From Immersiella caudata (Eukaryota > Ascomycota > Sordariomycetes > Sordariales > Lasiosphaeriaceae): a DNA stretch of 64,000 nt. The stretch's first letter is position 1. Each line of letters begins with the position of its first letter. Where the stretch lies: NCBI GenBank assembly GCA_030512335.1, contig JAULSU010000002.1, positions 5,456,001 through 5,520,000 of the forward strand, written 5' to 3'. Below are positions 56,369-64,000 of this stretch, piece after piece. The translations under genes and the position numbers were made by a program. Below the pieces are notes generated by a model. That model worked only from the letters and a program-made list of their open reading frames with translations. It did not search any database and had not been told where the DNA came from.

Positions 56369-57811
56369 ATGGATTTCACACCGATAGATCTCAAGGCTCG
56401 GCCGCTGCCAGCTCATCTCGCTGAGCATGAGGACGACGAGAACGGGTGGCAGTCGGGCTACATCAAGGGCACCGACTTCTCCCTGCCCTACAACTCGCCC
56501 TGGTCACGGAGGTACGGGAACGAGGTTGCGCAGGACCTCTTCCGCGGCCTCAACTGCGGCTACTTCTCCACTCCGGGAGTTGCACCGACGCTCCTTGCGC
56601 TCAAGATGCACGCCCAGGCTCTCTGCCGTCTCATCCAGGCCATCGACCCTACGGAGGACCCCAAGAAGATTGCCAATACCGACGATGCTACCAACCACAT
56701 TGCCGCCGAAGCGGATGTGCTCCCCCGATACGACCCTAGCGAAGCCTTCGACTTCCTTGACGACCTCGACGTCCCCTACTACAACGACGACCCCTCCCAC
56801 CACAAGCCCCTAACCATGCTCCTTAACGAAGTCCGCTCCCGCCACGAAGCCTACGGCGCCACCACCTACCACTGCCCCTTCCACAAGGCCGGCAAGCCGC
56901 GCGAGCACGGCGCCCCCGCCAAACCCTACGCAACCCACCAATCCCTTATTATGCACGCCAACGACTGCCTCGAGCGTCTCGACCACGAATTCTCCTCCTC
57001 CGGCGGCATCCTCTCCCTGCTCCCCACCAACGCAGAGCACGGCGCCGCTGATCTCTCCGCCGCGCGTAACTCTCTCCTCGGCCAATGGCTCCTCCACACC
57101 CAAACCCTCACCGCCCGCCTCCACGAGCTCGAACGCGCCCACGGCAACGCCTGTCTAGCCCTCGCAGGCGAAGCCCACATCCCGCACCAGGTCCTCTCCG
57201 AACTCGGCCCTGATGGCCGCTCCGGGCGCACTACCTGCTTCCCGCAGGATAAATACATCCTCGTCAACGCCGGTGAGGACGCCTTTGAACACATTCACCT
57301 GATCCTTGACAAGCTGGAGGCCACCGAACAGGAGCGCCACAAAGTCTACAAGGAGTTGGGCGCCGTGGGCGAAGCCATCTGGCAGCAACAACGCAACGGA
57401 GTAGATTATGCCAGGGGCATAGTACCCGTTACCATCCCCACTAGATACTACCGCATCATGGGACAGGGTCACCATACCTTGTTCGTCTTGCCGGCGTATG
57501 ATAATCACCCTGGGGTCAAATACTTCAAGGAGTTGGAAGAGAAGCCAACGATTGTGGCGACGCCGATGCCGACGTTTCCGGCGAGGGTCAGTGAGTGGGA
57601 GAAGAAGTATGATGGGAGGGTGGAGAAGGCGAAGGAGTTGGAGTTGGAGAATGCTCAGTTGAAGGCGGAGGTGGTTAGGGGGCAGGAGGGGTTGAGGCAG
57701 TTGAGGGCGGAGATGGAGTTGTTGGCGAAGAGGGCGGAGGGGGCGGCGCACGCGCAGGTGGAGGCGCAGACGGGGAAGGGTTCGAGGGGGGTGAGTACGG
57801 GTAGAAAATAG
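56369..57811 (+). CDS. Hypothetical protein with C-terminal coiled coil (480 aa)
   Basis: Single-exon frame starting MDFTPIDLKARPLPAHL. The frame is open further upstream but contains no earlier ATG. Family not recognised. An acidic N-terminal region (LAEHEDDENGW) precedes a mostly helical body. A cluster near residues 170-205 (YHCPFHKAG, then HQSLIMHANDCLERL) has Cys/His spacing like a degenerate zinc finger. Residues about 310-360 are helical (DKLEATEQERHKVYKELGAVGEAIWQQQ). The C-terminus from about 400 is a charged coiled coil (EKKYDGRVEKAKELELENAQ and following) ending in a Ser/Gly/Arg tail. Codon choice is strongly C-ending in the first two thirds and G-ending in the coiled-coil part. 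No signal peptide or membrane helix. Confidence 0.72.
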   Translation: MDFTPIDLKARPLPAHLAEHEDDENGWQSGYIKGTDFSLPYNSPWSRRYGNEVAQDLFRGLNCGYFSTPGVAPTLLALKMHAQALCRLIQAIDPTEDPKKIANTDDATNHIAAEADVLPRYDPSEAFDFLDDLDVPYYNDDPSHHKPLTMLLNEVRSRHEAYGATTYHCPFHKAGKPREHGAPAKPYATHQSLIMHANDCLERLDHEFSSSGGILSLLPTNAEHGAADLSAARNSLLGQWLLHTQTLTARLHELERAHGNACLALAGEAHIPHQVLSELGPDGRSGRTTCFPQDKYILVNAGEDAFEHIHLILDKLEATEQERHKVYKELGAVGEAIWQQQRNGVDYARGIVPVTIPTRYYRIMGQGHHTLFVLPAYDNHPGVKYFKELEEKPTIVATPMPTFPARVSEWEKKYDGRVEKAKELELENAQLKAEVVRGQEGLRQLRAEMELLAKRAEGAAHAQVEAQTGKGSRGVSTGRK

Positions 57812-58296
57812 GGAGTAGGAGGGATATGGCGTAGGGTGGACAGGGAGTGGGGGGGATTGTTGATTTGTGTTGTTGAATTTGGGCTGGATGGGGGGTTGAG
57901 GGTGGTTGTTTACTTTTCTCGTCTTGACTCGGTTTTGCTGTCCACTTTGTGTGTGGTAGTTCTGGCTTGGGGAGGGTGTATCTGTCCGACGGGGCTCTGT
58001 TTTAGTCTGTCTTGGTACCGCGTCAATGTCTCCTCTCCGGTGTGACGTTTTAGGGTGATTGTCTCTCGTCAAGTGCACTGTGTGATAGGTTGATATGTGA
58101 GCTTTTTAGATGGGAACGTCGCATTGTGCCATGTGCTCTTACACAACGTCAGGGGGATGAATCCGTGATACCGTGATTGTGTTCAGGGAGGCTGCCAGCC
58201 CCTTCTATATGCTCATGTTGCCGAGCTGTTGCAACCAGACACTTATTCAAGATCTACAGACCCCTATTTCACTCCTGGATGCACAGCGGTCTCGGT
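57812..58296. other. Intergenic, no gene seen
   Basis: 3' UTR of the preceding gene (GT-rich) and upstream flank of 5S rRNA copy 2. Confidence 0.5.
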
Positions 58297-58302
58297 TATA
58301 AT
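58297..58302 (+). promoter_or_regulatory. TATA box of 5S rRNA copy 2
   Basis: TATAAT begins exactly 29 bases before the 5S start, the position of the TATA element required by filamentous ascomycete 5S genes. Confidence 0.65.
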
Positions 58303-58325
58303 CCAAAGAAACGATGTAAATTATC

Positions 58326-58444
58326 ACATACGACCATACCCACTGGAAAATTCGGGATCCCGTCCGCTCTCCCATAGACAAGCCAGTGAGGGCCAGACTA
58401 GTAGTTGGGTCGGTGACGACCAGCGAATCCCTGGTGTTGTATGT
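58326..58444 (+). rRNA. 5S rRNA gene, copy 2
   Basis: A 119-base sequence, the same length as copy 1 at 42468 and identical at 114 positions. It has the same terminal pairing and the conserved AGTAGTTGGGTCGGTGACGA block. It is on the same strand as copy 1, 15.9 kb away, and also solitary. All five differences between the copies are transitions. Confidence 0.95.
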
Positions 58445-58449
58445 TTTTT
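58445..58449 (+). terminator. Pol III terminator of 5S copy 2
   Basis: T run (58444-58449) directly after the 5S sequence. Confidence 0.75.
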
Positions 58450-59654
58450 GCCTTTATCATCACCCCATATGATGGGCGCACAGCTGTGGGGCCACTTTCG
58501 ACACGTGTTGATGATGGTGAGTGAGCGCATCCGGTTGAGAAAGCTCCTCTTGGGTGTATGTACCTGGTTGGAGTCGGTATTTTGACATTGGGATAGGAGA
58601 AGCAGGCTAGTTTTCGTCAGTTCAAGGGGTCTGGTGACCGGGTAAGACCACGATTTGATGGCACAGGGGACCAATTGACAGTTCCTCGCTTGGTAGGGCC
58701 GAGAATGTCCCAAGGAAGCTGATACTTGAGTTGCATCGATAATGGGCCGAGAGAAAGCAATTTGAAGCTTCCAGGTTGGAGTAGCATTGCGTGATGCCAG
58801 CCGTGACAGTTGCGGTCCATCTGGCACCGTTGCCAAGGGGCGTTTTCAGGCTGTAGGGTACGCCACCATCATCTCCCGTGGTTCAGGACTGCAATTGTCC
58901 AACCCAAGCAGCCTCGCAGTGCGAGGCTCGCGTGGTTTTTGGTTCCTCAATCATCTCCCTCGTCGAGTTGCCGTTTCAAAGCGAGTCTCGATGATGCGTT
59001 CGGCAATGAAGCCGGCTGTCCATTCGTCGTGGGCCTGGTCGGAATCGGCCGTTGGCCAGTGCAACCCCGCGGGCAGATCGACGCTGTCACCTTGGCCCTT
59101 GGCGCGTGGGTTGCCCTGACAACAATTCACATCACAGGGAATCTCACCGCCGCCCCAGCATCTAATTCTATAGCCTCGGACGAACCACTTTGGAGCCTGC
59201 ATTGGCGCTATCGCTCGGGCAATCGAGCCAATTGCTGAGCTTGATCACCTAGTCCTCGGGAATTTGCCGTGCCCTTTTCGATTAGCCTTGCGCAGCCGAC
59301 GGAAAGGAGGTGAGGGAGCTGACCGAAGGGTTTGTTGACTTTGGACCCCGCATCGCCCCCGACCTCACCGTGGCTCTCTTTCCTCCCCTTGTCTGCCCGC
59401 GCTTGCTTGATTAATGCCAGCTCATCGTGCGCCCCGACCTATACGACGATGCTGTGTTGCTGAGAACAAGCCTTTTTGCGCGCCTCTAGTTTGTCGTCGA
59501 TTACCCTTTTTTTTTCCCCTTGGGGAACCTTCTTGCATTTTGCGCCCGCCTTTGTTGATTTTCGAAGTGGAGAAAACTGTCGGCGACCGGAGCACCGCAG
59601 AGACCATGCATTCTTTTTGAGAAACAGCGCAACGAACAGAGAAGACTCTCAGCA
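58450..59654. other. Intergenic, promoter side of the Kelch-type gene
   Basis: 1.2 kb with short open frames only. A T-rich tract near 59506-59520 lies in the probable 5' UTR of the next gene. No RNA gene or repeat seen. Confidence 0.45.
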
Positions 59655-62600
59655 ATGCTGGCCCGCGTGGGGAACACCTTCCCGCGCCGGACGGGAGGGT
59701 CGCCGTCGTCCTCCCTCGGGCTCACGGCATTCCTGGTGATGGCCATGCAGGCATCCGTGGCCGCGGCCGCGCTGCCGTACATTCCCACGACCGTCATCGA
59801 AGGCGCCGACAGCGCATTCTACATCTTCTCGCCTAACAGCCGCTCCGTCGACCTGCTCGAGGTTAACTTCTCCTCGACGCTGAGCGCATCCTCGCTCAAA
59901 CCGAAGACATTGGCGTCGGACCTTCCCTTTCTCGGAAGCTCGGATCGTGCCGCCTTCACGCCAACTGTCCTCGATAATGGCATCCTCGCTGTATTTGCGG
60001 GCGACTGCGCGATCGCAACCGACGCCGCCCTCTGGACATATAAGCCGGGGAACAGCGGCTCTGCTGCTTGGACAAAACATTCAACGGCCCCGAGCAAAAC
60101 ATGGGACTATGGTCAAGGCGGGCCATACTTCCTGGGCGGCAGCTTGAGCTTTTCCGCCCAGTTGGCCCCTGTGGTATCTGACCCCGTACTCTACGTCTAC
60201 GGCGGCATGTGCCCCTTGTCCAACGGCACCGCAGGAACGCAGTCGTCCGCGACCTACTCCAACCGCATGCTCAAACTCTCGCCTCCGATAACTGGCGATG
60301 ATGCGACATCTTATACGGTCTCGTATGCGCCAACCGCCGGGCCTCCTATTGCTGAGGCCGGCTTCACATTTACGGAGCTTGCCCCTTCCATCTCGAACAG
60401 ATCGGGTATTGTCACACAGCAGACCAGCCACGTGCTGTTGGGCGGCCACACCCAGCAGGCCTTTATCAACATGAGCACTGCTGCCATCTGGAGCTTGCCC
60501 GAGGAAACTTGGAACTTTGTCTCCATTTCCACTCCGCCAACGGTTGGTGCCGGCAAAAATGACCTGCTCGCCAAGGATATGTCGGACAGCGTCCTTGCAG
60601 CTGCGACGGCATCGAGCATCGATAGCCGCTCCGGTCATACGGCTGTACTCAGTGAGGACGGAACCTCTCTGATCATTCTTGGGGGCTGGGTCGGCGATAC
60701 CAATCTGGCAGCAGAGCCGCAGCTGGCAGTCATCAATATCGGGGCGTCCTTCAGCGACTGGCAGTGGACGGTACCCGCGGCTCAACCCCGAGGCCTAGGG
60801 TTCTACGGCCATGGCGCTGCCCTGCTCCCTGGAAACGTTATGATGGTCTACGGAGGATACGAAATCACTGGGAGCTCCAAGCTCCGCCGCCGAGCGGCCA
60901 GCCAGATGTTCTTCAACATCAGCGCTCTTACATGGGCCGACACATATGCCAATCCGGGCACACCACAGCGAGGCGTTATACCCAAGCCCGGTACCCCTGG
61001 CTATCCTGGCTCTCCATCGACCCCGAAGCCAGGCAGCAGCGGTGGCCAGAACGAGGACCAAGAGCAGTCGTCCCACAACAACAAACTCCCCCTGGGCTTG
61101 GGCTTAGGACTTGGCATCCCGTTTCTACTGGTTGTTCTAGGCTTGGCCTTCTGTCTCTACCGCCGCCGCGCGCGTCGCCGAGCTGAGCGTGATGAGACCC
61201 TTCGTGGCCTCTCCCAAGGGATGAACGGTGCAGCACTTCCATTCAACCACCGCACGGATAGCGGCGAGATGCTCGAGCGTGACGAGAACATCTTCCCATG
61301 GAACGCCGCCGCAGCCCAGGACTGGTATACAGGAGGTCATGATCCGTACGTTCAAGGCCGTCGGTCGTTGGGCTATGAAACCCTACGGGGAGGCAATGGG
61401 TCTAAGGGACCAGGGGGCTTCGTTCCTTTGCCGCCGCCCATGGCACGGTCTAGAGGCGCCGCGCGTGGGCTGTATCAGCCATCCACTGGCTTTGGTGGTG
61501 GAGGCAGCGGCGACTACGGAGCGCTGCGCCAACCGATGAAAAACGAAATCCATCCAATCTACGAAGACGACGAGGAAGAACAAGACGCAGCGGATGTTCC
61601 TCTCAGCCCAACCCGCGACGAGTGCGACGATGACGATGATGACCCCTTCGCAACACCTACACGATCTACTCCCACTACCGCACTGTTTCCCCCACCATCG
61701 ACTAGCAGCGGGAGCAACCGTGGCGATAGCCCTGAGCGCCAGGGAGGAGCTGGCGGTCAATCCCAAGATGCCGAAGTCCAAGGCTGGGTTTCGGACGTGG
61801 ACGCCGCAGATGCCGTGCTGACCGCTAAGATCAGTCGTCACGGTTCAACGACCACCACTCCTCCGCGCCTCCTCACCGCTCAAAGTCACTCTTACCAACT
61901 CCATCCCCAGTCAGCCGCAGGCCGCAATGTTCCTGGGCGCCGTAACTCCAACCGCTCTAGCGAACCCGACGAGCGCACAAACTCCAACCTCTCCGACCGC
62001 AGCACCTTCAGCTTTGTCGCAGGCTCCGAACGAAACGTCTCAGTCCTCCGCCCGCCAAAACACAGAAATACCAACTCCCACGAGAACAACCGCCTCGGCA
62101 CAGCCGGTAGCTCTACCTCGGGAGCCAGCTTCAGCACCGCCAAGTCTACCTTTGCAGCCCTCCAAGCCGAAGGGCCTTCGCTGCTCGCCGGGGAGGACGT
62201 TGAAGACGAAGACTACGTGCACATTCCTGGGAGCCCGTCGAAGAGCAAGCCACGGAGAAGCTGGCTGGGTAGCCTTAAGCGGGTATTCAGCGGTGGGACG
62301 CCGAGCGATGGCAGCTCCAGGGAGGATTCTCCGACAAGAGAGAGCCTGCTCAACGAAAGCGGAAGTTCGGACTACGAACCAAGGCTGGTGGGGATGGGCC
62401 CTAATGGGACGATGCTCACGAGGAGAAAACAAGGAAGGGAAGCGTGGGATGATGTGTTTGGGGATGGGGAGAGAAGCGGGACGGCCAGGGGGAGGGGTCC
62501 TGGTGAGGAAGAGGATGAGTGGGATATTGAACGTGCAGTGGAGCAAAGGTTGGTACAGGTTATGTTTACGGTGCCGAAGGAGAGGTTGAGGGTAGTGAAT

Positions 62601-63239
62601 GCCGAGATTGAGAAGGAGGAGGAAGTAGTGGTTGTCAGCCCTGGTGAGGAGGGGGATACGAGTTCCTTAGAAGGGCCCAGGGAGAGAAGGGGGGCGGGGA
62701 TGAGGAGTAGCGAGCGGTTGAGGGAGGTGACGAGTGGTGAGCGGCTTAGAGCCAGCGGGAGTCGTGACATGGAGAAGAGAGGTGGGGAAGACTGGCTAGG
62801 GGGCGATGAACGATTGTCGAGGGAGCTTGAAGGGCTACTGGGCATCGGCGATGAGAAGTTTGGCGAGAGTTTGAGGCTGGGCGGCGATCTCGGGGAGCAA
62901 CGCGTTGTCGGCGACCAGAAGTGGTCCGAGAAGCACGACGAGACCGACGACGAATCACTTGGACGAAATGGTCACGCTGCACAAGAGAAGGCAGAAGAAG
63001 CCGCCGCCTCGCTGCTACATCTTCGGCCCGAAGCTGCGGAACGGGAAAGGGCGGCTCAACCTGGTTTATCCCCATCGGCATCGCTCCGGACTTCATCTAT
63101 GACTACCACAACACTACATACTGCGGAGGCGGTGCGACTTGAGAGGCCGCGCACCAGGGTTCTGGAGATGGTGGAGAGTATTGAGTCGAAGAGTAGTCGG
63201 GAAAGTACGCCGAGTGGGAGTCCGACCAGGGGGAAGTAG
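59655..63239 (+). CDS. Kelch-type single-pass membrane protein (1194 aa)
   Basis: Single exon. A basic head followed by LGLTAFLVMAMQASVAAAA forms a signal peptide or anchor near residues 20-40. Residues about 42-430 form a galactose-oxidase/Kelch-like beta-propeller, with repeated Gly-Gly turns before aromatic residues (VLYVYGGMCPL, TSHVLLGGHTQQAF, SLIILGGWVGD, NVMMVYGGYE) and several N-glycosylation sites. A Pro/Gly/Ser stalk (PGTPGYPGSPSTPKPG) leads to one transmembrane helix at about 477-500 (LGIPFLLVVLGLAFCLY), stopped by YRRRARRRAERD. The remaining ~690 residues are a disordered, Ser/Asp/Glu-rich cytosolic tail with many possible phosphorylation sites. The topology fits a wall- or surface-sensing type I protein, but that role is inference. 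The start context is gcaATGc. Confidence 0.85.
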   Translation: MLARVGNTFPRRTGGSPSSSLGLTAFLVMAMQASVAAAALPYIPTTVIEGADSAFYIFSPNSRSVDLLEVNFSSTLSASSLKPKTLASDLPFLGSSDRAAFTPTVLDNGILAVFAGDCAIATDAALWTYKPGNSGSAAWTKHSTAPSKTWDYGQGGPYFLGGSLSFSAQLAPVVSDPVLYVYGGMCPLSNGTAGTQSSATYSNRMLKLSPPITGDDATSYTVSYAPTAGPPIAEAGFTFTELAPSISNRSGIVTQQTSHVLLGGHTQQAFINMSTAAIWSLPEETWNFVSISTPPTVGAGKNDLLAKDMSDSVLAAATASSIDSRSGHTAVLSEDGTSLIILGGWVGDTNLAAEPQLAVINIGASFSDWQWTVPAAQPRGLGFYGHGAALLPGNVMMVYGGYEITGSSKLRRRAASQMFFNISALTWADTYANPGTPQRGVIPKPGTPGYPGSPSTPKPGSSGGQNEDQEQSSHNNKLPLGLGLGLGIPFLLVVLGLAFCLYRRRARRRAERDETLRGLSQGMNGAALPFNHRTDSGEMLERDENIFPWNAAAAQDWYTGGHDPYVQGRRSLGYETLRGGNGSKGPGGFVPLPPPMARSRGAARGLYQPSTGFGGGGSGDYGALRQPMKNEIHPIYEDDEEEQDAADVPLSPTRDECDDDDDDPFATPTRSTPTTALFPPPSTSSGSNRGDSPERQGGAGGQSQDAEVQGWVSDVDAADAVLTAKISRHGSTTTTPPRLLTAQSHSYQLHPQSAAGRNVPGRRNSNRSSEPDERTNSNLSDRSTFSFVAGSERNVSVLRPPKHRNTNSHENNRLGTAGSSTSGASFSTAKSTFAALQAEGPSLLAGEDVEDEDYVHIPGSPSKSKPRRSWLGSLKRVFSGGTPSDGSSREDSPTRESLLNESGSSDYEPRLVGMGPNGTMLTRRKQGREAWDDVFGDGERSGTARGRGPGEEEDEWDIERAVEQRLVQVMFTVPKERLRVVNAEIEKEEEVVVVSPGEEGDTSSLEGPRERRGAGMRSSERLREVTSGERLRASGSRDMEKRGGEDWLGGDERLSRELEGLLGIGDEKFGESLRLGGDLGEQRVVGDQKWSEKHDETDDESLGRNGHAAQEKAEEAAASLLHLRPEAAERERAAQPGLSPSASLRTSSMTTTTLHTAEAVRLERPRTRVLEMVESIESKSSRESTPSGSPTRGK

Positions 63240-63796
63240 ACCACGAGACGAAGGCGCCTTCGGGTGAAAGGGGCGGATGCAAGCAAAAGAGAAGATGCAA
63301 GGCGTGATCGATCTGTGCCAAAGGTCGCACGACGGAGGCTGTGCCACCGGATCTGGGGATGTTTGGGTTGTGTTTGCGATGAACGGACGGACGAGCAGAC
63401 GGACGGACTTGGCTGCGTGTGCACACATACTCGATATGTGAGCGTTGACCAGTGAGGCGATACTAGACGATCTATCTAGATAGCAGAGCATAGTAGATCC
63501 TGTACCTCAGTTGGTACAGTGCATTCGGTTCGGACTTGTGGTTTGGATTGGGAGTCGGGGCTCAAGACGCGAAAGGGTCCATATTGGGATCTTGGTCTTG
63601 GTTCTGATACTCAAGAAGGGGGTTGCTTGGATGGAGTTGACATATGTTTGTCAAGGAGGATGGCGTATATGGGGGATTTTGGAAATATAGGCATTGATGG
63701 AGGGATAGGGCAGGGCAGGATAGGAATAGGTACATGGATTTGGTTTTGCTTGAACATTACTCCCTTCCACTCGCTGTGGACATCCCCATAGACACT
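63240..63796. other. Intergenic, no gene seen
   Basis: 3' UTR of the Kelch-type gene and flank. A sequence around 63500-63540 resembles a tRNA D arm, but no complete cloverleaf forms. Confidence 0.5.
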
Positions 63797-63910
63797 CACG
63801 TGGTGTGAAGTTCCTCTTTCCGCTCAGCGCTGAATTACGGGGCCCATCAGTGGGCCTTCCAGCGGGTTTGGCAGTGGTGAGCACCGGAAAGAGGAACTTC
63901 GCACCACGTG
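63797..63910. repeat. Inverted repeat with 26-bp arms
   Basis: Arms 63797-63822 and 63885-63910 are reverse complements with one mismatch in 26. Each arm begins at its outer end with the palindrome CACGTG. The 62-base centre contains a second small hairpin (GGCCCA-TCAG-TGGGCC). The whole 114-base unit can fold into one long stem-loop. It may be a miniature transposable element or a hairpin-RNA locus. Confidence 0.85.
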
Positions 63911-64000
63911 GCACTGTGAGGCACGCAACGGAGGAAAAGGGGGTACTGTCAATCATGACAACATCACCCCTCTACTCAAACATCGAGGAAATTAAAGGCC

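Noticed and set aside
63495..63570. tRNA-like sequence (CCTCAGTTGGTA, then GGTTCGGA)
   Set aside because: The D-arm-like and T-loop-like words are too close together and no acceptor or anticodon stem pairs, so it is not a tRNA gene. It might be a decayed fragment.
1..64000. CRISPR arrays, insertion sequences, complete transposons, polyketide or peptide synthetase clusters
   Set aside because: None was seen. The only transposon-related hints are the FAR1-like domain at 24320-26193 and the short inverted repeat at 63797-63910.

Overview
The window is nuclear DNA of a filamentous ascomycete (Pezizomycotina, probably Sordariomycetes). This rests on three things. Most genes are split by very short introns (47 to 88 bases) with GTRNGT-type donors and CTAAC or CTGAC branch sites. 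5S rRNA genes are dispersed singly among protein genes, with TATA-like boxes at about -29. The gene content is also typical: cytoplasmic dynein heavy chain, DUF1774, a Clr5-domain protein, a Zn2Cys6 regulator, a DHA2-type transporter and a GMC oxidoreductase. I see no bacterial features, CRISPR array or complete transposon, and base composition is even apart from small AT-rich and homopolymer tracts.

Layout, left to right. 0-9 kb: a small unknown gene, an intron-containing tRNA-Arg(CCU), a mitochondrial-type holo-ACP synthase, a DUF1774 membrane protein, an unknown 170-residue protein, and a Clr5-domain protein divergent from it. 9.8-23 kb: the dynein heavy chain, 4358 residues in two exons. 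24-34.9 kb: a Q-rich FAR1-like protein, a fungal LPxEIR-type protein in four exons, gamma-tubulin complex component 4, and a senescence/spartin-domain protein. 34.9-42 kb: a long non-coding interval and AUG-poor leader before a Zn2Cys6 transcription factor. 42-50 kb: 5S rRNA copy 1, a tiny serine/threonine-rich gene, a DHA2 MFS transporter, a secreted GMC oxidoreductase in seven exons and a secreted eight-cysteine protein. 51-64 kb: an OSCA/CSC1-type cation channel in six exons, an unknown coiled-coil protein, 5S rRNA copy 2, a Kelch-type single-pass membrane protein and a hairpin-forming inverted repeat.

Most genes are unrelated housekeeping genes. Dynein heavy chain and GCP4 both serve the microtubule system but are 7 kb apart, and I infer no shared regulation. 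The only neighbourhood with a secondary-function flavour is the MFS transporter, secreted GMC oxidase and secreted cysteine-rich protein at 44.4-50.0 kb.

I did not find a clearly new multi-gene system. The most interesting signals are the 1.1-kb AUG-free leader and AUG-less N-terminal extension of the Zn2Cys6 factor, the 26-bp inverted repeat with CACGTG ends, and the two 5S genes that differ only by transitions. Exon boundaries were read by eye from splice signals and frame continuity. Exact splice sites and start codons remain predictions.
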